A DNA stretch of 64,000 bases from Ptiloglossa arizonensis. Lineage: Eukaryota > Arthropoda > Insecta > Hymenoptera > Colletidae. Positions 11,214 to 25,200 of this stretch are shown here, one piece after another. The number at the start of each line of letters is the position of its first letter. Position 1 is the first letter of the stretch. The notes under the pieces are model-generated. The model made no database searches. It was given only the letters and a program-made list of their open reading frames with translations, and was not told where the DNA came from. The position numbers were made by a program, and so were the translations under genes. Location of the stretch: positions 806,001 to 870,000 of the forward strand of contig NW_027478395.1 of assembly GCF_051014685.1 (NCBI RefSeq), given 5' to 3'.

Positions 11214-14200
11214 AATACGCATACCGTTGTAATCGGGCGAGTTTCTACTTTCAGACGCAACTGGAATTTTTGGGTTAGGTCAATCCGTTCGCGAGATATG
11301 GGAGTTTGAAGCCAGGAAATGGTTGAGAGGGCAAAAAATTTTTCGCAATTCTGCTGCTCCAAACGCTTAACCAGAATGGCCTAGGGAAAAAATACACATA
11401 CCGTTGTAATCTGGCGAGTTTCTACTTTCAGATGCAATAGGAATTTTTGGGTAAGGTCAATCCGTTCGCGAGATATGGGAGTTTGAAGCCAAGAAATGGT
11501 TGAGAAGGCAAAAAATTTTTCGCATTTCTGCTGCTCCAAACGCTTAACCAGAATGGCCTAGGGAAAAAATACGCATACCGTTGTAATCGGGCGAGTTTCT
11601 ACTTTCAGACGGAGCAGGAATTTTTGGGTTTGGTCAATCCGTTCGCGAGATATGGGAGTTTGAAGCCAAGAAATGGTTGAGAAGGCAAAAAATTTTTCGC
11701 AATTCTGCTGCTCCAAACGCTTAACCAGAATGCCCTAGGGAAAAAATACACATACCGTTGTAATCGGGCGAGTTTCTTCTTTCAGATGCAATAGGAATTT
11801 TTGGGTTAGGTCAATCCGTTCGCGAGATATGGGAGTTTGAAGCCAAGAAATGGTTGAGAAGGCAAAAAATTTTTCGCAATTCTGCTGCTCCAAACGCTTA
11901 ACCAGAATGGCCTAGGGAAAAAATACACATACCGTTGTAATCGGGCGAGTTTCTACTTTCAGACGCAACTGGAATTTTTGGGTTAGGTCAATCCGTTCGC
12001 GAGATATGGGAGTTTGAAGCCAGGAAATGGTTGAGAAGGCAAAAAATTTTTCGCAATTTTGCTGCTCCATACGCTTAACCAGAATAGCCTAGGGAAAAAA
12101 TACACATACCGTTGTAATCGGGCGAGTTTCTACTTTCAGACGGAGCAGGAATTTTTGGGTTTGGTCAATCCGTTCGCGAGATATGGGAGTTTGAAGCCAA
12201 GAAATGGTAGAAAGGCAAAAAAATTTTCACAATTCTGCTGCTCCAACCGCTTAACCCGAATGGCCTAGGGAAAAAATACACATACCGTTGTAATCGGGCG
12301 AGTTTCTACTTTCAGACGCAAGAGGAATTTTTGGGTTAGGTCAATCCGTTCGCGAGGTATGGGAGTTTGAAGCCAAGAAATGGTTGAGAAGGCAAAAAAT
12401 TTTTCGCAATTCTGCTGCTCCAAACGCTTAACCAGAATGGCCTAGGGAAAAAATACACATACCGTTGTAATCGGGCGAGTTTCTACTTTAAGATGCAATA
12501 GGAATTTTCGAGTTAGGTCAATCCGTTCGCGAGATATGGGAGTTTGAAGCCAAGAAATGGTAGAAAGGCAAAATAATTTTCACAATTCTGCTGCTCCAAC
12601 CGCTTAACCCGAATGGCCTAGGGAAAAAATACACATACCGTTGTAATCGGGCGAGTTTCTACTTTCAGACGCAACAGGAATTTTTGGGTTAGGTCAATCC
12701 GTTCGCGAGATATGGGAGTTTGAAGCCAAGAAATGGTTGAGAAGGCAAAAAATTTTTCGCAATTCTGCTGCTCCGAACGCTTAACCAGAATGCCCTAGGG
12801 AAAAAATACACATACCTTTGTAATCGGGCGAGTTTCTACATTCAGATGCAATAGGAATTTTTGGATTAGGTCAATCCGTTCGCGAGATATGGGAGTTTGA
12901 AGCCAAGAAATGGTTGAGAAGGCAAAAAATTTTTCGCAATTCTGCTGCTCCAAACGCTTAACCCGAATGGCCTAGGGAAAAAATACACATACCGATGTAA
13001 TCGGGCGAGTTTCTACTTTCAGACGCAACTGGAATTTTTGGGTTAGGTCAATCCGTTCGCGAGATATGGGAGTTTGAAGCCAAGAAATGTTTGAGAAGGC
13101 AAAAAATTTTTCGCAATTCTGCTGCTCCAAACGCTTAACCAGAATGGCCTAGGGAAAAAATACACATACCGTTGTAATCTGGCGAGTTTCTACTTTCAGA
13201 TGCAATAGGAATTTTTGGGTAAGGTCAATCCGTTCGCGAGATATGGGAGTTTGAAGCCAAGAAATGGTTGAGAAGGCAAAAAATTTTTCGCATTTCTGCT
13301 GCTCCAAACGCTTAACCAGAATGGCCTAGGGAAAAAATACGCATACCGTTGTAATCGGGCGAGTTTCTACTTTCAGACGGAGCAGGAACTTTTGGGTTTG
13401 GTCAATCCGTTCGCGAGATATGGGAGTTTGAAGCCAAGAAATGGTTGAGAAGGCAAAAAATTTTTCGCAATTCTGCTGCTCCAAACGCTTAACCAGAATG
13501 CCCTAGGGAAAAAATACACATACCGTTGTAATCGGGCGAGTTTCTACTTTCAGATGCAATAGGAATTTTTGGGTTAGGTCAATCCGTTCGCGAGATATGG
13601 GAGTTTGAAGCCAAGAAATGGTTGAGAAGGCAAAAAATTTTTCGCAATTCTGCTGCTCCAAACGCTTAACCAGAATGGTCTAGGGAAAAAATTCACATAC
13701 CGTTGTAATCGGGCGAGTTTCTACTTTCAGACGCAACTGGAATTTTTGGGTTAGGTCAATCCGTTCGCGAGATATGGGAGTTTGAAGCCAGGAAATGGTT
13801 GAGAAGGCAAAAAATTTTTCGCAATTCTGCTGCTCCATACGCTTAACCAGAATAGCCTAGGGAAAAAATACACATACCGTTGTAATCGGGCGAGTTTCTA
13901 CTTTCAGATGCAATTGGAATTTTCGGGTCCGGTCAATCCGTTCGCGAGATATGGGAGTTTGAAGCCAAGAAATGGTTGAGAAGGCAAAAAATTTTTCGCA
14001 ATTCTGCTGCTCCAAACGCTTAACCAGAATGGCCTTGGGAAAAAATACACATACCGTTGTAATCGGGCGAGTTTCTACTTTCAGACGCAACTCGAATTTT
14101 TGGGTTAGGTCAATCCGTTCGCGAGGTATGGGAGTTTGAAGCCAGGAAATGGTTGAGAAGGCAAAAAATGTTTCGCAATTCTGCTGCTCCAAACGCTTAA

Positions 14201-14220
14201 CCAGAATGGCCTAGGGAAAA
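11214..14220 (+). repeat. 17-mer higher-order repeat, copy B, with an extra dimer (3007 bp)
   Basis: Same block as copy A, but two monomers longer. Up to about 12310 it matches copy A at a shift of 2653 bp; from about 12660 it matches at 3006-3007 bp. The difference is an inserted pair of monomers at about 12311-12664 that looks like a re-duplication of the neighbouring GGTAGAAAGGC / CCAACCGCTT pair, with private changes (GCAAGAGG, TTTTCGAGTT, AAAATAATTTT). The match to copy A stops near 14220, where AATTCACATACC replaces AATACGCATACC. No gene is seen. Confidence 0.85.
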
Positions 14221-17200
14221 AATTCACATACCGTTGTAATCGGGCGAGTTTCTACTTTCAAATGCAATAGGAATTTTTGGGTTAGGTCAATCCGTTCGCG
14301 AGATATGAGATTTTGAAGCTAAGAAATGGTTGACAAGACAACAAATTTTTCATAATTCTGCTGCTCCAATCGCTTAACCAGAATGGCCTAGGGAAAAAAT
14401 ACACATACCGTTGTAATCGGGCGAGTTTCTACTTTCAGATGCAATAGGAATTTTTGGGTTAAGTCAATCCGTTCGCCAGATATAGGAGTTTGAAGCCAAG
14501 AAATGGTTGAGAAGGCAAAAAATTTTTCGCAATTCTGCTGCTCCAAACGCTTAACCAGAATGCCCTAGGGAAAAAATACACATACCGTTGTAATCGGGCG
14601 AGTTTCTACTTTCAGACGCAACTGGAATTTTTGGGTTAGGTCAATCCGTTCGCGAGATATGGGAGTTTGAAGCCAGGAAATGGTTGAGAAGGCAAAAAAT
14701 TTTTCGCAATTCTGCTGCTCCATACGCTTAACCAGAATAGCCTAGGGAAAAAATACACATACCGTTGTAATCGGGCGAGTTTCTACTTTCAGATGCAATA
14801 GGAATTTTTGGGTCAGGTCAATCCGTTCGCGAGATATGGGAGTTTGAAGCCAAGAAATGGTTGAGAAGGCAAAAAATTTTTCGCAATTCTGCAGCTCCAA
14901 ACGCTTAACCAGAATGGCCTTGGGAAAAAATACACATACCGTTGTAATCGGGCGAGTTTCTACTTTCAGACGCAACCGGAATTTTTGGGTTAGGTCAATC
15001 CGTTCGCGAGGTATGAGAGTTTGAAGCTAAGAAATGGTTGACAAGACAACAAATTTTTCATAATTCTGCTGCTCCAATCGCTTAACCAGAATGGCCTAGG
15101 GGATAAATACACGTACCGTTGTAATCGGGCGAGTTTCTACTTTCAGATGCATAAGGAATTTTTGGGTTAGGTCAATCCGTTCGCCAGATATGGGAGTTTG
15201 AAGCCAAGAAATGGTTGAGAAGGCAAAAAATTTTTCGCAATTCTGCTGCTCCAAACGCTTAACCAGAATGGCCTAGGGAAAAAATACACATACCGTTGTA
15301 ATCGGGCGAGTTTCTACTTTCAAATGCAATAGGAATTTTTGGGTTAGGTCAATCCGTTCGCGAGATATGAGAGTTTGAAGCTAAGAAATGGTTGAGAAGA
15401 CAACAAATTTTTCGCAAGTCTGCTGCTCCAAACGCTTAACCAGAATGGCCTAGGGGAAAAACACGCATACCGTTGTAATCGGGCGAGTTTCTACTTTCAG
15501 ACGCAACTGGAATTTTTGGGTTAGGTCAATCCGTTCGCGAGATATGGGAGTTTGAAGCCAGGAAATGGTTGAGAAGGCAAAAAATTTTTCGCAATTCTGC
15601 TGCTCCATACGCTTAACCAGAATAGCCTAGGGAAAAAATACACATACCTTTGTAATCGGGCGAGTTTCTACTTTCAGATGCAATAGGAATTTTTGGGTCA
15701 GGTCAATCCGTTCGCGAGATATGGGAGTTTGAAGCCAAGAAATGGTTGAGAAGGCAAAAAATTTTTCGCAATTCTGCTGCTCCAAACGCTTAACCAGAAT
15801 GGCCTTGGGAAAAAATACACATACCGTTGTAATCGGGCGAGTTTCTACTTTTAGACGCAACTGGAATTTTTGGGTTAGGTCAATCCGTTCGCGAGGTATG
15901 GGAGTTTGAAGCCAGGAAATGGTTGAGAAGGCAAAAAATGTTTCGCAATTCTGCTGCTCCAAACGCTTAACCAGAATGGCCTAGGGAAAAAATTCACATA
16001 CCGTTGTAATCGGGCGAGTTTCTACTTTCAAATGCAATAGGAATTTTTGGGTTAGGTCAATCCGTTCGCGAGATATGAGAGTTTGAAGCTAAGAAATGGT
16101 TGACAAGACAACAAATTTTTCATAATTCTGCTGCTCCAATCGCTTAACCAGAATGGCCTAGGGGATAAATACACGTACCGTTGTAATCGGGCGAGTTTCT
16201 ACTTTCAGATGCATAAGGAATTTTTGGGTTAGGTCAATCCGTTCGCCAGATATGGGAGTTTGAAGCCAAGAAATGGTAGAGAAGGCAAAAAATTTTTCGC
16301 AATTCTGCTGCTCCAAACGCTTAACCAGAATGGCCTAGGGAAAAAATACACATACCGTTGTAATCGGGCGAGTTTCTACTTTCAAATGCAATAGGAATTT
16401 TTGGGTTAGGTCAATCCGTTCGCGAGATATGAGAGTTTGAAGCTAAGAAATGGTTGAGAAGACAACAAATTTTTCGCAAGTCTGCTGCTCCAAACGCTTA
16501 ACCAGAATGGCCTAGGGGAAAAACACGCATACCGTTGTAATCGGGCGAGTTTCTACTTTCAGACGCAACTGGAATTTTTGGGTTAGGTCAATCCGTTCGC
16601 GAGATATGGGAGTTTGAAGCCAGGAAATTGTTGAGAAGGCAAAAAATTGTTCGCAATTCTGCTGCTGCATACGCTTAACCAGAATAGCCTAGGGAAAAAA
16701 TACACATACCGTTGTAATCGGGCGAGTTTCTACTTTCAGATGCAATAGGAATTTTTGGGTCAGGTCAATCCGTTCGCGAGATATGGGAGTTTGAAGCCAA
16801 GAAATGGTTGAGAAGGCAAAAAATTTTTCGCAATTCTGCTGCTCCAAACGCTTAACCAGAATGGCCCAGGGAAAAAATACACATACCGTTGTAATCGGGC
16901 GAGTTTCTACTTTCAGACGCAACTGGAATTTTTGGGTTAGGTCAATCCGTTCGCGAGGTATGGGAGTTTGAAGCCAGGAAATGGTTGAGAAGGCAAAAAA
17001 TGTTTCGCAATTCTGCTGCTCCAAACGCTTAACCAGAATGGCCTAGGGAAAAAATTCACATACCGTTGTAATCGGGCGAGTTTCTACTTTCAAATGCAAT
17101 AGGAATTTTTGGGTTAGGTCAATCCGTTCGCGAGATATGAGAGTTTGAAGCTAAGAAATGGTTGACAAGACAACAAATTTTTCATAATTCTGCTGCTCCA

Positions 17201-20200
17201 ACCGCTTAACCAGAATGGCCTAGGGGAAAAATACACGTACCGTTGTAATCGGGCGAGTTTTCACTTTCAGATGCATAAGGAATTTTTGGGTTAGGTCAAT
17301 CCGTTCGCCAGATATGGGAGTTTGAAGCCAAGAAATGGTTGAGAAGGCAAAAAATTGTTCGCAATTCTGCTGCTCCAAACGCTTAACCAGAATGGCCTAG
17401 GGAAAAAATACACATACCGTTGTAATCGGGCGAGTTTCTACTTTCAAATGCAATAGGAATTTTTGGGTTAGGTCAATCCGTTCGCGAGATATGAGAGTTT
17501 GAAGCTAAGAAATGGTTGAGAAGACAACAAATTTTTCGCAATTCTGCTGCTCCATACGCTTAACCAGAATAGCCTAGGGAAAAAATACACATACCGTTGT
17601 AATCGGGCGAGTTTCTACTTTCAGATGCAATAGGAATTTTTGGGTCAGGTCAATCCGTTCGTGAGATATGGGAGTTTGAAGCCAAGAAATGGTTGAAAAG
17701 GCAAAAAATTTTTCGCAATTCTGCTGCTCCAAACGCTTAACCAGAATGGCCTAGGGAAAAAATACACATACCGTTGTAATCGGGCGAGTTTCTACTTTCA
17801 GACGCAACTGGAATTTTTGGGTTAGGTCAATCCGTTCGCGAGGTATGGGAGTTTGAAGCCAGGAAATGGTTGAGAAGGCAAAAAATGTTTCGCAATTCTG
17901 CTGCTCCAAACGCTTAACCAGAATGGCCTAGGGAAAAAATTCACATACCGTTGTAATCGGGCGAGTTTCTACTTTCAAATGCAATAGGAATTTTTGGGTT
18001 AGGTCAATCCGTTCGCGAGGTATGAGAGTTTGAAGCTAAGAAATGGTTGACAAGACAACAAATTTTTCATAATTCTGCTGCTCCAATCGCTTAACCAGAA
18101 TGGCCTAGGGGATAAATACACGTACCGTTGTAATCGGCCGAGTTTCTACTTTCAGATGCATAAGGAATTTTTGGGTTAGGTCAATCCGTTCGCCAGATAT
18201 GGGAGTTTGAAGCCAAGAAATGGTTGAGAAGGCAAAAAATTTTTCGCAATTCTGCTGCTCCAAACGCTTAACCAGAATGGCCTAGGGAAAAAATACACAT
18301 ACCGTTGTAATCGGGCGAGTTTCTACTTTCAGATGCAATAGGAATTTTTGGGTTAAGTCAATCCGTTCGCCAGATATGGGAGTTTGAAGCCAAGAAATGG
18401 TTGAGAAGGCAAAAAATTTTTCGCAATTCTGCTGCTCCAAACGCTTAACCAGAATGCCCTAGGGAAAAAATACACATACCGTTGTAATCGGGCGAGTTTC
18501 TACTTTCAGATGCAATAGGAATTTTTGGGTTAGGTCAATCCGTTCGCGAGATATGGGAGTTTGAAGCCAAGAAATGGTTGACAAGACAACAAATTTTTCA
18601 TAATTCTGCTGCTCCAATCGCTTAACCAGAATGGCCTAGGGGATAAATACACGTACCGTTGTAATCGGGCGAGTTTCTACTTTCAGATGCATAAGGAATT
18701 TTTGGGTTAGGTCAATCCGTTCGCCAGATATGGGAGTTTGAAGCCAAGAAATGGTTGAGAAGGCAAAAAATTTTTCGCAATTCTGCTGCTCCAAACGCTT
18801 AACCAGAATGGCCTAGGGAAAAAATACACATACCGCTGTAATCGGGCGAGTTTCTACTTTCAAATGCAATAGGAATTTTTGGGTTAGGTCAATCCGTTCG
18901 CGAGATATGAGAGTTTGAAGCTAAGAAATGGTTGAGAAGACAACAAATTTTTCGCAAGTCTGCTGCTCCAAACGCTTAACCAGAATGGCCTAGGGAAAAA
19001 ATACACATACCGCTGTAATCGGGCGAGTTTCTACTTTCAGATGCAATAGGAATTTTTGGGTCAGGTCAATCCGTTCGTGAGATATGGGAGTTTGAAGCCA
19101 AGAAATGGTTGAGAAGGCAAAAAATTTTTCGCAATTCTGCTGCTCCAAACGCTTAACCAGAATGGCCTAGGGAAAAAATACACATACCGTTGTAATCGGG
19201 CGAGTTTCTACTTTCAGACGCAACTGGAATTTTTGGGTTAGGTCAATCCGTTCGCGAGGTATGGGAGTTTGAAGCCAGGAAATGGTTGAGAAGGCAAAAA
19301 ATGTTTCGCAATTCTGCTGCTCCAAACGCTTAACCAGAATGGCCTAGGGAAAAAATTCACATACCGTTGTAATCGGGCGAGTTTCTACTTTCAAATGCAA
19401 TAGGAATTTTTGGGTTAGGTCAATCCGTTCGCGAGGTATGAGAGTTTGAAGCTAAGAAATGGTTGACAAGACAACAAATTTTTCATAATTCTGCTGCTCC
19501 AATCGCTTAACCAGAATGGCCTAGGGGATAAATACACGTACCGTTGTAATCGGCCGAGTTTCTACTTTCAGATGCATAAGGAATTTTTGGGTTAGGTCAA
19601 TCCGTTCGCCAGATATGGGAGTTTGAAGCCAAGAAATGGTTGAGAAGGCAAAAAATTTTTCGCAATTCTGCTGCTCCAAACGCTTAACCAGAATGGCCTA
19701 GGGAAAAAATACACATACCGTTGTAATCGGGCGAGTTTCTACTTTCAGATGCAATAGGAATTTTTGGGTTAAGTCAATCCGTTCGCCAGATATGGGAGTT
19801 TGAAGCCAAGAAATGGTTGAGAAGGCAAAAAATTTTTCGCAATTCTGCTGCTCCAAACGCTTAACCAGAATGCCCTAGGGAAAAAATACACATACCGTTG
19901 TAATCGGGCGAGTTTCTACTTTCAGATGCAATAGGAATTTTTGGGTTAGGTCAATCCGTTCGCGAGATATGGGAGTTTGAAGCCAAGAAATGGTTGAGAA
20001 GGCAAAAAATTTTTCGCAATTCTGCTGCTCCAAACGCTTAACCAGAATGGCCTAGGGAAAAAATACACATACCGTTGTAATCGGGCGAGTTTCTACTTTC
20101 AGACGCAACTGGAATTTTTGGGTTAGGTCAATCCGTTCGCGAGATATGGGAGTTTGAAGCCAGGCAATGGTTGAGAAGGCAAAAAATTTTTCGCAATTCT

Positions 20201-22220
20201 GCTGCTCCATACGCTTAACCAGAATAGCCTAGGGAAAAAATACACATACCGTTGTAATCGGGCGAGTTTCTACTTTCAGATGCAATAGGAATTTTTGGGT
20301 CAGGTCAATCCGTTCGCGAGATATGGGAGTTTGAAGCCAAGAAATGGTTGAGAAGGCAAAAAATTTTTCGCAATTCTGCTGCTCCAAACGCTTAACCAGA
20401 ATGGCCTTGGGAAAAAATACACATACCGTTGTAATCGGGCGAGTTTCTACTTTCAGACGCAACCGGAATTTTTGGGTTAGGTCAATCCGTTCGCGAGGTA
20501 TGGGAGTTTGAAGCCAGGAAATGGTTGAGAAGGCAAAAAATGTTTCGCAATTCTGCTGCGCCAAACGCTTAACCAGAATGGCCTAGGGAAAAAATTCACA
20601 TACCGTTGTAATCGGGCGAGTTTCTACTTTCAAATGCAATAGGAATTTTTGGGTTAGGTCAATCCGTTCGCGAGATATGAGAGTTTGAAGCTAAGAAATG
20701 GTTGACAAGACAACAAATTTTTCATAATTCTGCTGCTCCAATCGCTTAACCAGAATGGCCTAGGGGATAAATACACGTACCGTTGTAATCGGGCGAGTTT
20801 CTACTTTCAGATGCATAAGGAATTTTTGGGTTAGGTCAATCCGTTCGCCAGATATGGGAGTTTGAAGCCAAGAAATGGTTGAGAAGGCAAAAAATTTTTC
20901 GCAATTCTGCTGCTCCAAACGCTTAACCAGAATTTCCTAGGGGAAAAACACGCATACCGTTGTAATCGGGCGAGTTTCTACTTTCAGACGCAACTGGAAT
21001 TTTTGGGTTAGGTCAATCCGTTCGCGAGATATGGGAGTTTGAAGCCAGGAAGTGGTTGAGAAGGCAAAAAATTTTTCGCAATTCTGCTGCTCCATACGCT
21101 TAACCAGAATAGCCTAGGGAAAAAATACACATACCGTTGTAATCGGGCGAGTTTCTACTTTCAGATGCAATAGGAATTTTTGGGTCAGGTCAATCCGTTC
21201 GCGAGATATGGGAGTTTGAAGCCAAGAAATGGTTGAGAAGGCAAAAAATTTTTCGCAATTCTGCTGCTCCAAACGCTTAACCAGAATGGCCTTGGGAAAA
21301 AATACACATACCGTTGTAATCGGGAGAGTTTCTACTTTCAGACGCAACTGGAATTTTTGGGTTAGGTCAATCCGTTCGCGAGATATGGGAGTTTGAAGCC
21401 AGGAAATGGTTGAGAAGGCAAAAAATTTTTCGCAATTCTGCTGCTCCATACGCTTAACCAGAATAGCCTAGGGAAAAAATACACATACCTTTGTAATCGG
21501 GCGAGTTTCTACTTTCAGATGCAATAGGAATTTTTGGGTCAGGTCAATCCGTTCGCGAGATATGGGAGTTTGAAGCCAAGAAATGGTTGAGAAGGCAAAA
21601 AATTTTTCGCAATTCTGCTGCTCCAAACGCTTAACCAGAATGGCCTTGGGAAAAAATACACATACCGTTGTAATCGGGCGAGTTTCTACTTTTAGACGCA
21701 ACTGGAATTTTTGGGTTAGGTCAATCCGTTCGCGAGGTATGGAAGTTTGAAGCCAGGAAATGGTTGAGAAGGCAAAAAATGTTTCGCAATTCTGCTGCTC
21801 CAAACGCTTAACCAGAATGGCCTAGGGAAAAAATTCACATACCGTTGTAATCGGGCGAGTTTCTACTTTCAAATGCAATAGGAATTTTTGGGTTAGGTCA
21901 ATCCGTTCGCGAGATATGAGAGTTTGAAGCTAAGAAATGGTTGACAAGACAACAAATTTTTCATAATTCTGCTGCTCCAATCGCTTAACCAGAATGGCCT
22001 AGGGGATAAATACACGTACCGTCGTAATCGGGCGAGTTTCTACTTTCAGATGCATAAGGAATTTTTTGGGTTAGGTCAATCCGTTCGCCAGATATGGGAG
22101 TTTGAAGCCAAGAAATGGTTGAGAAGGCAAAAAATTTTTCGCAATTCTGCTGCTCCAAACGCTTAACCAGAATGGCCTAGGGAAAAAATACACATACCGT
22201 TGTAATCGGGCGAGTTTCTA
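14221..22220 (+). repeat. Mosaic domain of 3- to 8-mer repeats; new monomer types appear
   Basis: About 45 monomers. Types not seen earlier appear here: CATAATTCTGC with CCAATCGCTT (first at about 14350), GATGCATAAGG (first near 15147), GGGGATAAATACACGTACC and AATTCACATACC. The GGGG of the CATAATT unit falls at 15099, 16161, 17223, 18108, 18639, 19524, 20763 and 22002, that is gaps of 6, 6, 5, 3, 5, 7 and 7 monomers exactly, so the register is strict while the HOR length keeps changing. A clear internal repeat is 17600-18580 against 19016-19996 (1416 bp, eight units), tagged by TTCGTGAGATA and CGGCCGAG in both. The right edge is arbitrary. No gene is seen. Confidence 0.8.
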
Positions 22221-25200
22221 CTTTCAAATGCAATAGGAATTTTTGGGTCAGGTCAATCCGTTCGCGAGATATGGGAGTTTGAAGCCAAGAAATGGTTGAG
22301 AAGGCAAAAAATTTTTCGCAATTCTGCTGCTCCAAACGCTTAACCAGAATGGCCTAGGGAAAAAATACACATACCGTTGTAATCGGGCGAGTTTCTACTT
22401 TCAGACGCAACTGGAATTTTTGGGTTAGGTCAATCCGTTCGCGAGGTATGGGAGTTTGAAGCCAGGAAATGGTTGAGAAGGCAAAAAATGTTTCGCAATT
22501 CTGCTGCTCCAAACGCTTAACCAGAATGGCCTAGGGAAAAAATTCACATACCGTTGTAATCGGGCGAGTTTCTACTTTCAAATGCAATAGGAATTTTTGG
22601 GTTAGGTCAATCCGTTCGCGAGATATGAGAGTTTGAAGCTAAGAAATGGTTGACAAGACAACAAATTTTTCATAATTCTGCTGCTCCAACCGCTTAACCA
22701 GAATGGCCTAGGGGAAAAATACACGTACCGTTGTAATCGGGCGAGTTTTCACTTTCAGATGCATAAGGAATTTTTGGGTTAGGTCAATCCGTTCGCCAGA
22801 TATGGGAGTTTGAAGCCAGGAAATGGTTGAGAAGGCAAAAAATTGTTCGCAATTCTGCTGCTCCAAACGCTTAACCAGAATGGCCTAGGGAAAAAATACA
22901 CATACCGTTGTAATCGGGCGAGTTTCTACTTTCAAATGCAATAGGAATTTTTGGGTTAGGTCAATCCGTTCGCGAGATGTGAGAGTTTGAAGCTAAGAAA
23001 TGGTTGAGAAGACAACAAATTTTTCGCAATTCTGCTGCTCCATACGCTTAACCAGAATAGCCTAGGGAAAAAATACACATACCGTTGTAATCGGGCGAGT
23101 TTCTACTTTCAGATGCAATAGGAATTTTTGGGTCAGGTCAATCCGTTCGCGAGATATGGGAGTTTGAAGCCAAGAAATGGTTGAGAAGGCAAAACATTTT
23201 TCGCAATTCTGCTGCTCCAAACGCTTAACCAGAATGGCCTAGGGAAAAAATACACATACCGTTGTAATCGGGCGAGTTTCTACTTTCAAATGCAATAGGA
23301 ATTTTTGGGTTAGGTCAATCCGTTCGCGAGATATGAGAGTTTGAAGCTAAGAAATGGTTGACAAGACGACAAATTTTTCATAATTCTGCTGCTCCAATCG
23401 CTTAACCAGAATGGCCTAGGGGAAAAATACACGTACCGTTGTAATCGGGCGAGCTTTCACTTTCAGATGCATAAGGAATTTTTGGGTTAGGTCAATCCGT
23501 TCGCCAGATATGGGAGTTTGAAGCCAAGAAATGGTTGAGAAGGCAAAAAATTTTTCGCAAGTCTGCTGCTCCAACGCTTAACCAGAATGGCCTAGGGGAA
23601 AAACACGCATACCGTTGTAATCTGGCGAGTTTCTACTTTCAGACGCAACTGGAATTTTTGGGTTAGGTCAATCCGTTTGCGAGATATGGGAGTTTGAAGC
23701 CAGGAAATGGTTGAGAAGGCAAAAAATTTTTCGCAATTCTGCTGCTCCATACGCTTAACCAGAATGGCCTAAGGAAAAAATACACATACCGTTGTAATCT
23801 GGCGAGATTCTACTTTCAGATGCAATAGGAATTTTTGGGTAAGGTCAATCCGTTCGCGAGATATGGGAGTTTGAAGCCAAGAAATGGTTGAGAAGGCAAA
23901 AAATTTTTCGCATTTCTGCTGCTCCAAACGCTTAACCAGAATGGCCTAGGGTAAAAATACGCATACCGTTGTAATCGGGCGGGTTTCTACTTTCAGACGG
24001 AGCAGGAATTTTTGGGTTTGGTCAATCCGTTCGCGAGATATGGGAGTTTGAAGCCAAGAAATGGTTGAGAAGGCAAAAAATTTATCGCAATTCTGCTGCT
24101 CCAAACGCTTAACCAGAATGCCCTAGGGAAAAAATACACATACCGTTGTAATCGGGCGAGTTTCTACTTTCAGATGCAATAGGAATTTTTGGGTTAGGTC
24201 AATCCGTTCGCCAGATATGGGAGTTTGAAGCCAAGAAATGGTTGAGAAGGCAAAAAATATATCGCAATTCTGCTGCTCCAAACGCTTAACCAGAATGCCC
24301 TAGGGAAAAAATACACATACCCTTGTAATCGGGCGAGTTTCTACTTTCAGATGCAATAGGAATTTTTGGGTTAGGTCAATCCGTTCGCGAGATATGGGAG
24401 TTTCAAGATAAGAAATGGTTGAGAAGGCAAAAAATTTTTCGCAATTCTGCTGCTCCAAACGCTTAACCAGAATGGCCTAGGGAAAAAATACACATACCGT
24501 TGTAATCGGGCGAGTTTCTACTTTCAGACGCGACTGGAATTTTTGGGTTAGGTCAATCCGTTCGCGAGGTATGGGAGTTTGAAGCCAGGAAATGGTTGAG
24601 AAGGCAAAAAATGATTCGCAATTCTGCTGCTCCATACGCTTAACCAGAATAGCCTAGGGAAAAAATACACATACCGTTGTAATCGGGCGAGTTTCTACTT
24701 TCAGATGCAATAGGAATTTTTGGGTCAGGTCAATCCGTTCGCGAGATATGGGAGTTTGAAGCCAGGAAATGGTTGAGAAGGCAAAAAATGTTTCGCAATT
24801 CTGCTGCTCCAAACGCTTAACCAGAATGGCCTAGGGAAAAAATTCACATACCGTTGTAATCGGGCGAGTTTCTACTTTCAAATGCAATAGGAATTTTTGG
24901 GTTAGGTCAATCCGTTTGCGAGATATGGGAGTTTGAAGCCAGGAAATGGTTGAGAAGGCAAAAAATTTTTCGCAATTCTGCTGCTCCATACGCTTAACCA
25001 GAATGGCCTAAGGAAAAAATACACATACCGTTGTAATCTGGCGAGTTTCTACTTTCAGATGCAATAGGAATTTTTGGGTAAGGTCAATCCGTTCGCGAGA
25101 TATGGGAGTTTGAAGCCAAGAAATGGTTGAGAAGGCAAAAAATTTTTCGCATTTCTGCTGCTCCAAACGCTTAACCAGAATAGCCTAGGGTAAAAATACG

